The translations under genes were made by a program, and so were the position numbers. Positions 8,365-16,783 of a stretch of 64,000 bases of DNA are shown one piece after another (within the stretch, counting starts at the first letter, position 1; each line of letters opens with the position of its first letter). Source of the DNA: JANPLD01 sp964445765 (GTDB taxonomy: Bacteria > Pseudomonadota > Alphaproteobacteria > Rickettsiales > UBA8987); the NCBI GenBank assembly GCA_964445765.1, contig CAYULD010000004.1:62001-126000 (forward strand). The letters are read 5' to 3'. Under the pieces are notes generated by a model that saw only the letters and a list, made by a program, of their open reading frames with translations, was not told the DNA's origin and made no database searches.

Positions 8365-8673
8365 TTAGTTTTTAGTAACTTTTTTCTTGGTATTAGAAGT
8401 TTTTTTTGCTTCGTTATTGTTAGTATTAGCCTTTTTAGCTTCATTACTATAAATAACTTCCCAAGTTTTAGTTTTAGAAAGTGGCTTAGTTTCAATTATA
8501 GAAACTTTATCACCTTCCTTAAATTGCTCTTTTTCATCGTGAGCATGATATTTCTTAGATTTAGTGATAATCTTTGAGTAAAGAGGGTGACGAACTTTTC
8601 TATCAACCTTTACTGTAACGGTTTTATCCATTTTATCACTAACTACAACACCTGTTAAAATTCTTTTTGGCAT
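8365..8673 (-). CDS. rpsQ: 30S ribosomal protein S17 with C-terminal tail
   Basis: 102 residues. The core (about 1-80) is standard: MPKRILTGVVVSDKMDKTVT, RKVRHPLYSK, KYHAHDE and GDKVSIIETKPLSKTKTW. After residue 80 it carries an extra Asn/Lys/Thr-rich tail of about 20 residues (EAKKANTNNNEAKKTSNTKK region), making it longer than the usual 80-88 residues. Such basic tails are seen in several alphaproteobacteria and probably add rRNA contacts. Confidence 0.96.
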   Translation of the reverse strand: MPKRILTGVVVSDKMDKTVTVKVDRKVRHPLYSKIITKSKKYHAHDEKEQFKEGDKVSIIETKPLSKTKTWEVIYSNEAKKANTNNNEAKKTSNTKKKVTKN

Positions 8674-8685
8674 ATTATATAATTA

Positions 8686-8880
8686 TTAAGCTACATTTTT
8701 AATTGAGTTAAGATAAGTTTTTACCCTAGCTATAACCTTTCTAACTTCAGAGAATCTATGAGTTTTATCAAGCTCCCCTGAAGATTTACGAATTCTTAAA
8801 TTAAATAATTCCTTTTTGCTATCAGCAATAAGTTTATTTAATTCATCAACTGACTTGCCTTTTAATTCCTGATATTTCAT
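8686..8880 (-). CDS. rpmC: 50S ribosomal protein L29
   Basis: 64 residues, all alpha-helical. LYSIK-like family features are present as KELFNLRIRKSSGELDKTH followed by VRKVIARVKTYLNS. L29 lies near the peptide exit tunnel, where trigger factor and SRP dock. It is spaced 12 bp from rpsQ and 29 bp from rplP. Confidence 0.96.
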   Translation of the reverse strand: MKYQELKGKSVDELNKLIADSKKELFNLRIRKSSGELDKTHRFSEVRKVIARVKTYLNSIKNVA

Positions 8881-8909
8881 AAATTCTCCTTTGACTAAAC
8901 TAAAGCCAA

Positions 8910-9320
8910 TTAAATAATTCTTTTTACAAATTTAGTTTTGATAGGCAATTTTGCTGCAGCTCTTTCAAAAGCACCTCTTGCAGTTGCTTCATCAACACCA
9001 CCTAATTCAAACATTATAACTCCCGGTTTAACCCTTGCTGCCCAAAACTCAACAGGGCCTTTACCTTTACCTTGACGAACCTCTAAAGGCTTTTTAGAAA
9101 CTGGTAGGCTAGGGAATATCCTAATCCAAAGCTTACCAGTTCTTTTCATATATCTAGAAATCGTTCTTCTTGCCGCCTCAATTTGACGCGCAGTAATTCT
9201 CTCAGGTTGTAAAGCCTTTAAGCCATAATCACCGAAATTAACTTCAAAGCCTGCCTTAGCATTGCCGTGAATTCTTCCTTTGAAAGCTTTTCTAAACTTA
9301 GTTTGTTTTGGCATCATCAT
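8910..9320 (-). CDS. rplP: 50S ribosomal protein L16
   Basis: 136 residues. Three ATG codons in a row open the frame (9320, 9317, 9314). AAGGAG lies eight bases before the first, which decides the start. Conserved elements are MPKQTKFRKAFKGR, FGDYGLKALQPERITARQIE, ARRTISRYMKRTGKLWIRIF and GKGKGPVEFWAARVKPG. L16 contacts A-site tRNA and is needed for a late step of 50S assembly. Confidence 0.97.
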   Translation of the reverse strand: MMMPKQTKFRKAFKGRIHGNAKAGFEVNFGDYGLKALQPERITARQIEAARRTISRYMKRTGKLWIRIFPSLPVSKKPLEVRQGKGKGPVEFWAARVKPGVIMFELGGVDEATARGAFERAAAKLPIKTKFVKRII

Positions 9321-9360
9321 AATAAAATCTCCTTAATTGTGCTAAAAAAATATATGTAAT

Positions 9361-10032
9361 TTATTTAACACCTAAAATTCTTTTCTCGTGAGCAAGTGGG
9401 TCATGAGCTAAAATCTCACCTTTATAAACCCAAACTTTAACACCTAGAACACCATAAGTTGTATGAGCTTCTGAAGTTGCAAAATCAACATCTGCACGCA
9501 ATGTGTGAAGAGGAACTCTGCCTTCTCTATACCACTCAGTTCTTGCAATCTCAGAACCATTCAAACGACCAGAAATGTTAACCCTAATACCCTGAGCCCC
9601 CATTCTGATAGCTGATTGCATAGCTCTTTTCATAGCTTTTTTGTAAGAAACCCTTCTTTCAAGCTGTTGAGCAATACCTTGACCAATAATATTTGCATCA
9701 ATTTCAGGTTTACGAATTTCAACTATGTTAATGCTAATTTCATCTTTAGTGAATTTAGCTAAATCTTTTTTAATTGTTTCAATATCAGCACCTTTTTTAC
9801 CGATAATTACACCCGGTTTTGCAGTGTAAATTGAAATACGAATTTTATTAGCTGAACGCTCAACAATAACTTTGCTTATGGCAGCTTCCTTTAACTTTTT
9901 CTCAATAAAGTTTTTTATTTTGATGTCTTCTTGGAATTTTCTTCTATAGTCAGTTTTCGCAGAAAACCAACGAGAATCCCAAGTGCGGTTAACACCTACT
10001 CTAAAACATACTGGATTTACCTTTTGTCCCAT
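9361..10032 (-). CDS. rpsC: 30S ribosomal protein S3
   Basis: 223 residues beginning MGQKVNPVCFRVGVNRTWDS. The KH domain element ISIYTAKPGVIIGKKGADIE and the C-terminal signature GVRVNISGRLNGSEIARTEW (here GIRVNISGRLNG) are followed by YREGRVPLHTLRADVDFATS. S3 forms the mRNA entry channel with S4 and S5. It is 28 bp downstream of rplV. Confidence 0.97.
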   Translation of the reverse strand: MGQKVNPVCFRVGVNRTWDSRWFSAKTDYRRKFQEDIKIKNFIEKKLKEAAISKVIVERSANKIRISIYTAKPGVIIGKKGADIETIKKDLAKFTKDEISINIVEIRKPEIDANIIGQGIAQQLERRVSYKKAMKRAMQSAIRMGAQGIRVNISGRLNGSEIARTEWYREGRVPLHTLRADVDFATSEAHTTYGVLGVKVWVYKGEILAHDPLAHEKRILGVK

Positions 10033-10059
10033 AAGCTAAATAAATTAAAAAATTAGTTA

Positions 10060-10434
10060 TTATTCTTTTCCTTCCTCTAAAACAATAGTGATATTGCTAA
10101 AAGGTTTCTCTATTCTTGAAGCACGACCCCTAGCACGAGCTTGGAATCTCTTCATTACAATGCCTTTTCCAACTAGAACTTCCTTAACAAATAACCTATC
10201 AATATCTAAATTGTGGTTATTTTCTGCATTAGCAATAGCAGATTTAAGAAGCTCTTTAACCGGCTTTGCAACTGCTTTTCTAGAAAAAGTAAGTTGTTGC
10301 AATGCATTTGCTGCACTTGAACCTCTAATTAAACCTGCAACTAAAGCAACTTTTCTTGGAGAGCATCTTAGAGATCTAAGAGTTGCAAAGGCTTGATTCT
10401 GTGCGTATTTTCTATTTGTTTTAGCTTTACTCAT
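10060..10434 (-). CDS. rplV: 50S ribosomal protein L22
   Basis: 124 residues. The core LRSLRCSPRKVALVAGLIRG, SAIANAENNHNLD and FQARARGRASRIEKPFSNIT define L22, whose extended loop lines the exit tunnel at the macrolide constriction. The N-terminus (MSKAKTNRKYAQNQAFA) is slightly longer than in E. coli. Standard position between rpsS and rpsC. Confidence 0.97.
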   Translation of the reverse strand: MSKAKTNRKYAQNQAFATLRSLRCSPRKVALVAGLIRGSSAANALQQLTFSRKAVAKPVKELLKSAIANAENNHNLDIDRLFVKEVLVGKGIVMKRFQARARGRASRIEKPFSNITIVLEEGKE

Positions 10435-10445
10435 AAAATTATATA

Positions 10446-10721
10446 TTATTTAGACTCAGCTTTTTTATCAGCACCACCGTGAGCAACAAAAGTTCTTGTT
10501 GGTGCAAATTCACCTAGTTTATGACCAACCATTTCCTCTTTAATAATAACAGGAATATGAGTTTTGCCATTATAAACACCGAAGGTTAAACCAACAAAAT
10601 CTGGAATAATTGTTGATGATCTAGCCCAAGTTTTAATAACTCTGTGAGTGCCTTGTGCAGCAATAGCCTTCTTAAGAAGTGATTTCGCTACAAAAGGGCC
10701 TTTCCATACTGATCTTGGCAT
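10446..10721 (-). CDS. rpsS: 30S ribosomal protein S19
   Basis: 91 residues starting MPRSVWKGPFVAKSLLKK. The signature YNGKTHIPVIIKEEMVGHKL is followed by GEFAPTRTFVAHGG. S19 binds the 16S head and contacts A-site tRNA. Length and order are normal. Confidence 0.97.
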   Translation of the reverse strand: MPRSVWKGPFVAKSLLKKAIAAQGTHRVIKTWARSSTIIPDFVGLTFGVYNGKTHIPVIIKEEMVGHKLGEFAPTRTFVAHGGADKKAESK

Positions 10722-10742
10722 ATTAAATTACCTATTTATAAA

Positions 10743-11576
10743 TTATTTACGCTTTTTTCTTCTTTCAACGATAAACTTATTAGATGCCTTTTTACGAGAT
10801 CTAGTTTTACCGCCTTTAGCTGGCTTACCCCAAGGTGAAACTGGGTGTCTACCACCTGAAGTTCTACCTTCACCACCACCTAATGGGTGATCAACTGGGT
10901 TCATCACAACACCTCTATTGTGAGGTCTTCTGCCTAGCCATCTGCTTCTTCCAGCTTTACCTGAAGATTGGTTTTGGTGATCAGGGTTTGAAACCGCACC
11001 AACTGTAGCCATACATTCCGCAGGAACTTTTCTAATTTCACCAGATTGAAGTTTGAGGAGTGCATAACCTGAATCTTTACCTGTCAACTGAACATAAGTG
11101 CCAGCAGACCTTGCAATTTGACCACCTTTGCCAGCTTTTAACTCTACATTGTGAAGGATTGTTCCAACTGGAACATTCTTCAATTTTAATGCGTTGCCCG
11201 GTTTAATATCTGTTGCTTCACCAGCAACTACAACATCACCAGCTTGCAACCTTTGAGGAGCAATAATATAAGAAAGCTCACCATCTTTATATTTAATTAA
11301 TGCAATATGACAAGTTCTGTTAGGATCATATTCTAACCTTTCAACTACTGCTTCAACATCAAATTTATTACGCTTAAAATCAATAAAGCGATATGATCTC
11401 TTGTGCCCGCCGCCTCTAAAACGAGAAGTTATATGGCCAAACGCATCTCTTCCAGTAGAGGCTTTTTTACCCCTAGTGAGAGTTTTAACTGGCTTGCCTT
11501 TATGTAACTCAGCTTTATTAACTAAAACTGTGCTTCTTCTAGATGGAGTAGTTGCTGTAAAAAATTTCAATGCCAT
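10743..11576 (-). CDS. rplB: 50S ribosomal protein L2
   Basis: 277 residues. The RNA-binding and SH3-like domains carry GRDAFGHITSRFRGGGHKRS, YRFIDFKRNKFD and YDPNRTCHIALIKYKDGE. The catalytic-centre-proximal loop GRRPHNRGVVMNPVDHPLGG contains the conserved His needed for peptidyl transferase activity. L2 bridges the subunits. It directly follows rplW with 4 bp between them. Confidence 0.98.
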   Translation of the reverse strand: MALKFFTATTPSRRSTVLVNKAELHKGKPVKTLTRGKKASTGRDAFGHITSRFRGGGHKRSYRFIDFKRNKFDVEAVVERLEYDPNRTCHIALIKYKDGELSYIIAPQRLQAGDVVVAGEATDIKPGNALKLKNVPVGTILHNVELKAGKGGQIARSAGTYVQLTGKDSGYALLKLQSGEIRKVPAECMATVGAVSNPDHQNQSSGKAGRSRWLGRRPHNRGVVMNPVDHPLGGGEGRTSGGRHPVSPWGKPAKGGKTRSRKKASNKFIVERRKKRK

Positions 11577-11580
11577 AAAA

Positions 11581-11880
11581 TTATTTCACCCCCGCTGTGA
11601 TATCAATTTGGTTTCCTGCTTCTAGAGTAATTATAGCTTTTTTGAAATCTTGCTTTTTACCAACGCGACCTCTAAAAACTCTCTGCTTGCCAGCAACATT
11701 AATAATGTTAACCGCTTTAACTTTTACGCCAAAAATATCTTCTATCGCTTGCTTTACTTGAGGCTTAGAAGCGTTTTTATCTACAACAAAACCAACTTTA
11801 TTAAACTGAGACAATGTAGTAATTTTCTCAGTAATAAGAGGGCGTTTTATAATGTCTAAATTTTTAATATTATTTACCAT
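11581..11880 (-). CDS. rplW: 50S ribosomal protein L23
   Basis: 99 residues from the ATG at 11880. Upstream GTG codons at 11886 and 11889 are also in frame, but the ATG follows an AGGTGG Shine-Dalgarno at sensible spacing. The start overlaps the last 11 bases of rplD, so translation is probably coupled. Family features are IIKRPLITEKI, VDKNASKPQVKQAIEDIFGV, VKAVN and FRGRVGKKQDFKKAIITL. L23 is the ribosomal docking site for trigger factor. Confidence 0.96.
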   Translation of the reverse strand: MVNNIKNLDIIKRPLITEKITTLSQFNKVGFVVDKNASKPQVKQAIEDIFGVKVKAVNIINVAGKQRVFRGRVGKKQDFKKAIITLEAGNQIDITAGVK

Positions 11881-12505
11881 TTTCACCACCTAATCTTTTC
11901 TGTAAATCTTCAAGAGCATGTTTAGTAATAACTAAATTCTTATGTTTAAGAATATCATAAACATTTAAGCCCTGTTGCGGAATAATATCAACATTGTGAA
12001 TTGCCTGCACTGACTTGTAAAAATTATCTTTATCAGAAGAACCCCTAACAAATAATGCGTTTTCAGCACCGATGTTGTTAATTTTGGTAGTAACTTCTTT
12101 AGTTTTGCAAGAATCAATAACAGCACTTTCTAAAATTTTAAGAGTTCCTTCAGCAAGTTTTAGAGAAAGGGCAATTTTAAGACCTTTCGCAACAAATTTT
12201 TTATTTAATTTGAAATCATAGCTACGAGGTTTTGGTGCGTGAGATACGCCACCATGCCTTTGGTGAGGGCCTTTTAATGAGCCTTGACGAGCATGCCCTG
12301 TGCCTTTTTGTTTGAATGGTTTTTTAGTAGTTCCGTGAACTTCAGAGCGTGTAAGAGTGCTTTGAGTTCCAGCCCTTCTTTTAGCTAATTGCCATCTAAC
12401 AATTTGATGCAAAATATCTTTTCTGATTGGTTGAGCAAATATATCTTGATTAAGCTCAGCTTCACCAGTTTTTTTATTTTCAAAATTTATAATATCTAGT
12501 TTCAT
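11870..12505 (-). CDS. rplD: 50S ribosomal protein L4
   Basis: 211 residues from the ATG at 12505; an upstream GTG at 12511 would add two residues. It shows HQIVRWQLAKRRAGTQSTLT, EVHGTTKKPFKQKGTGHARQ, GSLKGPHQRHGGVSHAPKPR and a C-terminal Rossmann-like core ending in HALEDLQKRLGG. L4 lines the exit tunnel and in many bacteria represses the S10 operon. Confidence 0.97.
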   Translation of the reverse strand: MKLDIINFENKKTGEAELNQDIFAQPIRKDILHQIVRWQLAKRRAGTQSTLTRSEVHGTTKKPFKQKGTGHARQGSLKGPHQRHGGVSHAPKPRSYDFKLNKKFVAKGLKIALSLKLAEGTLKILESAVIDSCKTKEVTTKINNIGAENALFVRGSSDKDNFYKSVQAIHNVDIIPQQGLNVYDILKHKNLVITKHALEDLQKRLGGENGK

Positions 12506-12517
12506 AAACACCTAATA

Positions 12518-13222
12518 TTAAGCCTTAGCTTTCAAACCAGCCGGAACTGGTAAATCTTTATTGTTTTTAACCTTAATTGCATCTCTAATTTCAACGATAG
12601 AGCCTTCAAAACCCGGTGTTGAACCTTTAATAGCAATTAAACCTTTATCTGCATCAACCAAAATAACTTTTAAGCCTTGTTGAGTTGCCCTTACAGCACC
12701 CATATGGCCAGCCATTTTTTTATTCTTAAATACTCTACCCGGATCTTGCCTTTGACCAGTAGAACCATGAGAGCGGTGAGAGATAGAAACACCGTGAGAT
12801 GCCTCTAAACCTGCGAAATTATGACGCTTCATAACACCTTGAAAACCTTTACCGATAGTTATTCCAGATACATCAACTTTTTGACCAACAACAAAGTGGC
12901 TTGCAGAAATTTCATCACCAATATTCAACATCTTCTCTGCTGGAACCCTAAATTCTTTTAAGTGAGCCTTAGCAGGAACTTTATTTTTAGCAAATTCTTC
13001 CCTTTGAGGTTTTGCAATATTTTTAGCTTTTCTTTCACCAAAACCAACTTGAACAGCTGTATAGCCGTTTTTTTCAGTAGTTTTGATGTTCGTTATAACA
13101 TTTCCTTCAACTTTGAATAAAGTTACTGGAACATTTTTTCCGTCTTCAGCAAAAATTCTAGTCATACCTAATTTTTCAGCCAGAACACCAGTGCGAAGAT
13201 TTATTTTGAGATTACTTGCCAT
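12518..13222 (-). CDS. rplC: 50S ribosomal protein L3
   Basis: 234 residues. It opens with LRTGVLAEKLGMTRIFAEDG. The tip region GKGFQGVMKRHNFAGLEASH, GVSISHRSHGSTGQRQDPGR and VFKNKKMAGHMGAVRATQQG is the conserved extension reaching the peptidyl transferase centre. It includes the Gln in TGQRQDPG that PrmB methylates in some bacteria. Only 3 bp separate it from rpsJ. Confidence 0.97.
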   Translation of the reverse strand: MASNLKINLRTGVLAEKLGMTRIFAEDGKNVPVTLFKVEGNVITNIKTTEKNGYTAVQVGFGERKAKNIAKPQREEFAKNKVPAKAHLKEFRVPAEKMLNIGDEISASHFVVGQKVDVSGITIGKGFQGVMKRHNFAGLEASHGVSISHRSHGSTGQRQDPGRVFKNKKMAGHMGAVRATQQGLKVILVDADKGLIAIKGSTPGFEGSIVEIRDAIKVKNNKDLPVPAGLKAKA

Positions 13223-13225
13223 ATA

Positions 13226-13549
13226 TTAAGCAGCCTCCTGCATCACTTCTACAAAAACTTCAACGCCAGCAGGTAAATCTAACTTGCCAAGTGCATCAAG
13301 AGTTTGAGGGTTAGTATCTATTATGTCTATGAGACGAGTATGAGTTCTAATTTCTAACTGATCACGAGATGTTTTATCAATGTGAGGGCTTCTAGTAATG
13401 GTAAAAGTTTCCCTTTTTTTAGGAAGTGGAATAGGACCTCTAGAAACAGAGCCAGTTCTTCTAACAGTGTCAACAATACTTCTAGCGGATTGATCAATTA
13501 TTCTATGATCAAATGCTTTAAGTTTAATTCTTATTTTTTGTCCAAGCAT
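13226..13549 (-). CDS. rpsJ: 30S ribosomal protein S10 (NusE)
   Basis: 107 residues and the first gene of the cluster. It carries IRIKLKAFDHRIIDQSARSI, VSRGPIPLPKKRETFTITRS, PHIDKTSRDQLEIRTHTRLI and DIIDTNPQTLDALGKLDLPA. S10 is also transcription factor NusE, partner of NusB, NusG and NusA (the latter encoded at 47032). No tuf, fusA or rpsG precedes it; the gap leads to a divergent ferredoxin gene. Confidence 0.97.
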   Translation of the reverse strand: MLGQKIRIKLKAFDHRIIDQSARSIVDTVRRTGSVSRGPIPLPKKRETFTITRSPHIDKTSRDQLEIRTHTRLIDIIDTNPQTLDALGKLDLPAGVEVFVEVMQEAA

Positions 13550-13628
13550 AATATATACTTTGTTAAAAAGCCAATTTCAGAGATTTTGCACACGCAAAAA
13601 TTTAACTCTGCAACAATTTGGGAAGTGC

Positions 13629-13657
13629 CGTATAAACAATTTGTTTTAACTTGTAAA
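13629..13657 (-). promoter_or_regulatory. Candidate sigma70 promoter for the S10-spc cluster
   Basis: On the minus strand TTTACA (13652-13657) and TATACG (13629-13634) are separated by 17 bases. The position is about 80 bases upstream of the rpsJ start, in the 180-bp gap to the divergent ferredoxin gene. This is consistent with a single promoter driving the 21-gene cluster. The -10 element is not a strong match, so the call is tentative. Confidence 0.4.
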
Positions 13658-13729
13658 TAGGAAAAATAAAAAAAATTCACTTTTTTATAAAAAAAATAAA
13701 TTTATAAGAGTTTCTCAAGAAATTTCTTT

Positions 13730-14053
13730 ATGGAAACTATAAAAATAAATGTTACTTCGCTTGATGGAAAAACCTATGTTTTAGAAGGGTTGGAGGGTTG
13801 GCGAGTGATGGAAGTTATTCGTGATGCAGAGCTGCCAATCAAGGCGGAATGCGGTGGATGTTGTGCTTGTGCAACTTGCCATATATATGTTGATGATAAT
13901 TGGCTTGATAAGTTAATTCCACCCACTGATGAGGAAATTAGAGCTTTAGATGATGCTTTTTTTGTAAAAAATAATTCTCGTTTATCTTGTCAAATTTTGT
14001 TAAGGAAGGAAATTGAAGGTTTGCAAGTTACCATTGCACCAAGTGATAATTAA
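13730..14053 (+). CDS. [2Fe-2S] ferredoxin, adrenodoxin/Isc type
   Basis: 107 residues, the usual size for the ISC-type ferredoxin. The cluster ligands follow the C-x5-C-x2-C pattern in ECGGCCACATCHIY, with the distal Cys in SRLSCQILL. This class supplies electrons for iron-sulfur cluster assembly or to hydroxylases. No hscA/hscB/iscU genes are adjacent here; iscR lies apart at 25811. It starts a plus-strand run with sppA 18 bp downstream. Confidence 0.9.
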   Translation: METIKINVTSLDGKTYVLEGLEGWRVMEVIRDAELPIKAECGGCCACATCHIYVDDNWLDKLIPPTDEEIRALDDAFFVKNNSRLSCQILLRKEIEGLQVTIAPSDN

Positions 14054-14071
14054 TAATTCTAAAATATTTTT

Positions 14072-14983
14072 ATGCTAAATACTGATCAAATAATTGAAAG
14101 AAATAAACTTAAAAAGCAAATTTCTACTTGGCGAATTTTAGCGTTTCTTGTGCTTGTAATTGGCTTTATACTTACTTTTGCGGGCGAGGGGGATTTTTCT
14201 TCAGTGGGTAAAACTGGTAATTTTATTGCAAGAATTAAAATTGAAGGTGTTATTTTTGAAGATACGAAAAGAGATGAAATTCTTAAAGAAATCGCAGAAG
14301 ATAAGAGCATTAAAGCGGTTATTCTTAGCGTTAATAGCCCCGGTGGGACTGCTGTTGGTGGTGAATCTCTATATAATTCTATTAAAAAATTAAATGAGAA
14401 AAAGCCAGTAATTACAGTTATGAATTCTGTGGCGGCTTCTGCTGGATATTTAATTACGCTTGGCAGTGAAAGGATATTTGCACATCAAGGCACTATAACT
14501 GGCTCTATTGGCGTGATTATGGAAATTCCTAATGTTAAAGAAGCGGCAGATAAGCTCGGTGTTAAATTTAATTATGTTAGAACTTCACCATTAAAAGGCT
14601 CACCAACTTTATTTGAGGAAACCAGCCAAGAATCCCTTAAAATCTACAAAAATATGATGGAAGATTTTTTTGTATATTTCAAAAATATTGTGGCAGAGGA
14701 AAGAAATTTATCCCAAGAACAAGTTTCAAAAATTGCAGATGGCAGGATATTTTCAGGGGCTTCAGCTAAGAAAAACGGGCTTGTTGATGAAATTGGAGAT
14801 GAAGAAAAAGCCGTTGAGTGGTTAGTATTAAATAAAAAAATAAGCAAAAAATTAAAAGTTGAAGATGTGAAATTATATCGCCCAGAAGATAAGCTAGAAG
14901 AGCTTTTAGAAGGGGCAGTGAAAATATTTTCTTTTGATGGGATATTTGAAACTTTATCTAATAAATTTAAGCTTTTTATCTAA
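14072..14983 (+). CDS. sppA: Signal peptide peptidase SppA, short form
   Basis: 303 residues. One N-terminal membrane segment (about 20-37) anchors a single ClpP/crotonase-like serine protease domain. The segment SVAASAGYLI holds the likely nucleophile Ser123, and Lys175 in SPLKGSP is the likely general base, matching the Ser-Lys dyad of short SppA proteins. NSPGG (about 88-92) forms the oxyanion region. It degrades leftover signal peptides at the inner membrane. It is half the length of E. coli SppA, as in Bacillus and many alphaproteobacteria. ihfB follows, a common arrangement. Confidence 0.92.
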   Translation: MLNTDQIIERNKLKKQISTWRILAFLVLVIGFILTFAGEGDFSSVGKTGNFIARIKIEGVIFEDTKRDEILKEIAEDKSIKAVILSVNSPGGTAVGGESLYNSIKKLNEKKPVITVMNSVAASAGYLITLGSERIFAHQGTITGSIGVIMEIPNVKEAADKLGVKFNYVRTSPLKGSPTLFEETSQESLKIYKNMMEDFFVYFKNIVAEERNLSQEQVSKIADGRIFSGASAKKNGLVDEIGDEEKAVEWLVLNKKISKKLKVEDVKLYRPEDKLEELLEGAVKIFSFDGIFETLSNKFKLFI

Positions 14984-15088
14984 TTTTTATAATTTGATAA
15001 TATTATCTAGCTATATTTTCTTTAATTACTTGATTTGATTGAAAAATTATATAATTTGCTGTTTTACAAATACTCAAATTATTGCAAA

Positions 15089-15376
15089 ATGACAAAATCA
15101 GAATTAATAAAAATCTTATCTGAAAAACATCCGCAACTTCAATTGAAAGAGGCTTCTGAGCTTGTAGACCTGTTTTTTAACTCGCTTACTAATACGCTTA
15201 AATCTAACGGCAGAATAGAGCTTCGTGGCTTTGGCACATTCTCAATTAGAAAACGCACCGCAAGGCTTGCTAGAAACCCTAGAACTGGTGATAAAGTTCA
15301 AGTGGGTGAAAGAAATGTCGTTTATTTTAGGGCAGGCAAGGGGCTTAAAGATAAAATAAACGCTAATAAAAATTAA
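15089..15376 (+). CDS. ihfB: Integration host factor beta / HU-family DNA-binding protein
   Basis: 95 residues from the ATG at 15089 (MTKSELIKILSEKHP); an upstream in-frame start would add 18 residues not seen in the family. The beta-arm signature IELRGFGTFSIRKRTARLAR and NPRTGDKVQVGER includes the Pro that intercalates at the DNA bend. The sppA-ihfB order supports the beta subunit of IHF rather than HU. It bends DNA at promoters, origins and recombination sites. Confidence 0.88.
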   Translation: MTKSELIKILSEKHPQLQLKEASELVDLFFNSLTNTLKSNGRIELRGFGTFSIRKRTARLARNPRTGDKVQVGERNVVYFRAGKGLKDKINANKN

Positions 15377-15394
15377 TTTCAGAGTAAATATTTT

Positions 15395-16015
15395 ATGAAA
15401 TCATTCACAAATCTAAAGGGCAGGGTGGCACCGTTGCCAATTATAAATATTGATACGGATATGATTATCCCTAAGCAATTTCTTAAAACTATTAAGAGAA
15501 CTGGGCTTGGGAAAAATCTTTTTGATGAGATGCGATATACTCAAAATTGTGAAGAAATCCCTTCTTTTGTTCTAAATAAACCCGCTTATAGAAATTCAGT
15601 AGCTTTAGTTACAGGGCAGAATTTTGGCTGTGGCTCATCAAGGGAACACGCGCCTTGGGCAATCTTAGATTTTGGAATTAGCTGTATTATTGCACCAAGC
15701 TATGCGGATATTTTTTATAATAACTGCTTCAAGAATGGCATTTTACCTATAGTTTTATCGCAGTCTCAAGTTGATGAAATTACTAAACTTGCAGAAGATG
15801 AAAATAATCAAATTGAAATAGATTTGCCCTCACAAACTATTAAAATTGCTAATAAATCTTATAATTTTGAAATAGATGCTTTCAGAAAACATTGTCTTAT
15901 AAACGCATTAGATGATATTGGTTTAACGCTTGAGAAAGGCTCTTTTATCTCTGAATATGAAGATAAAATGAAACAGCAAACGCCTTGGTTAGGCAATGTT
16001 AGCAAAGGTTTATAA
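15395..16015 (+). CDS. leuD: 3-isopropylmalate dehydratase small subunit
   Basis: 206 residues. It shows INIDTDMIIPKQFLKTIKRT, GLGKNLFDEMRY, GQNFGCGSSREHAPWAILDF and the FYNNCFKNGILPI element of LeuD. With LeuC it isomerises 2- to 3-isopropylmalate in leucine synthesis; the small subunit shapes the substrate pocket. No leuC, leuA or leuB is adjacent. Presence of the pathway suggests the organism makes at least some of its own amino acids. Confidence 0.94.
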   Translation: MKSFTNLKGRVAPLPIINIDTDMIIPKQFLKTIKRTGLGKNLFDEMRYTQNCEEIPSFVLNKPAYRNSVALVTGQNFGCGSSREHAPWAILDFGISCIIAPSYADIFYNNCFKNGILPIVLSQSQVDEITKLAEDENNQIEIDLPSQTIKIANKSYNFEIDAFRKHCLINALDDIGLTLEKGSFISEYEDKMKQQTPWLGNVSKGL

Positions 16016-16024
16016 AATTAATTT

Positions 16025-16681
16025 ATGGCTTATTATAAAAGTCCATTTGAAAGAATCGTTGAAGAAATTTTTTCTGGACCAAACAGAAAGATAAATATCG
16101 TTACTTTAATTTCTGTAATAAACGCTTTTATAATATTCGTAATTTTATTTCATCTTGAGATTGAAAATGAGGGCTTGCTTACCATTTTTGGCTTTTTTAT
16201 GGTGTGGCGAACGCTTTTGCTTTCGGCGGTTTCATTTCATTTTAGGGCAAATATTAAGCGAGATTTTGCCAAGTTTTTATGTATTGTAAATTTATTATTG
16301 GCTTTAAGTGTTGATTATTTGATTTACAATGGTGATGTTACAGATTCTGGCTGGGAGGTTATAGACAACCTAAAAAATGAAATATTAGAAAATTTGCCTG
16401 ATTCCAGCAATTCTAATAATGTTCCAAAGGGTGAATTAAAAATCCCTAATAATTCAGATGCAATTAGAGTTCAGCGAGAGATTCAAGCAACTGAGCGTAT
16501 AATTAATTCCAGCCCAAATAATTATAATGCAAATAGAGTAATTGCTAATCAGCAAAGATTTTCTAATCAGGTAAATAATTCTGGAAAAGTTATAGCACCA
16601 AACGCAAATCAAAAACAGCCGGAAGCCAACAGCCAAGAGCAAATAAAGCTCAGGCAAGGCTTCTCAATCGGCGGGGAGTGA
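16025..16681 (+). CDS. Uncharacterised membrane protein with Asn/Gln-rich tail
   Basis: 218 residues, family not recognised. The N-terminal half has three likely membrane segments (about 23-44, 49-70 and 80-100). The C-terminal half (about 110-218) is hydrophilic and Asn/Gln/Ser-rich, with low-complexity stretches and no cysteines, and probably disordered. It begins 9 bp after leuD and is likely co-transcribed. No link to leucine metabolism is evident. Its size and topology recall small membrane scaffolds, but no function is claimed. Confidence 0.65.
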   Translation: MAYYKSPFERIVEEIFSGPNRKINIVTLISVINAFIIFVILFHLEIENEGLLTIFGFFMVWRTLLLSAVSFHFRANIKRDFAKFLCIVNLLLALSVDYLIYNGDVTDSGWEVIDNLKNEILENLPDSSNSNNVPKGELKIPNNSDAIRVQREIQATERIINSSPNNYNANRVIANQQRFSNQVNNSGKVIAPNANQKQPEANSQEQIKLRQGFSIGGE

Positions 16682-16783
16682 GATTATATAGCTTTTATAA
16701 GTCCAAATATAAATCTTAAATTTTAGTTGCTTTTTCGCAACAACTCTTTTAGTTTTTTAACTTAACATATATTAAGGGTGATT

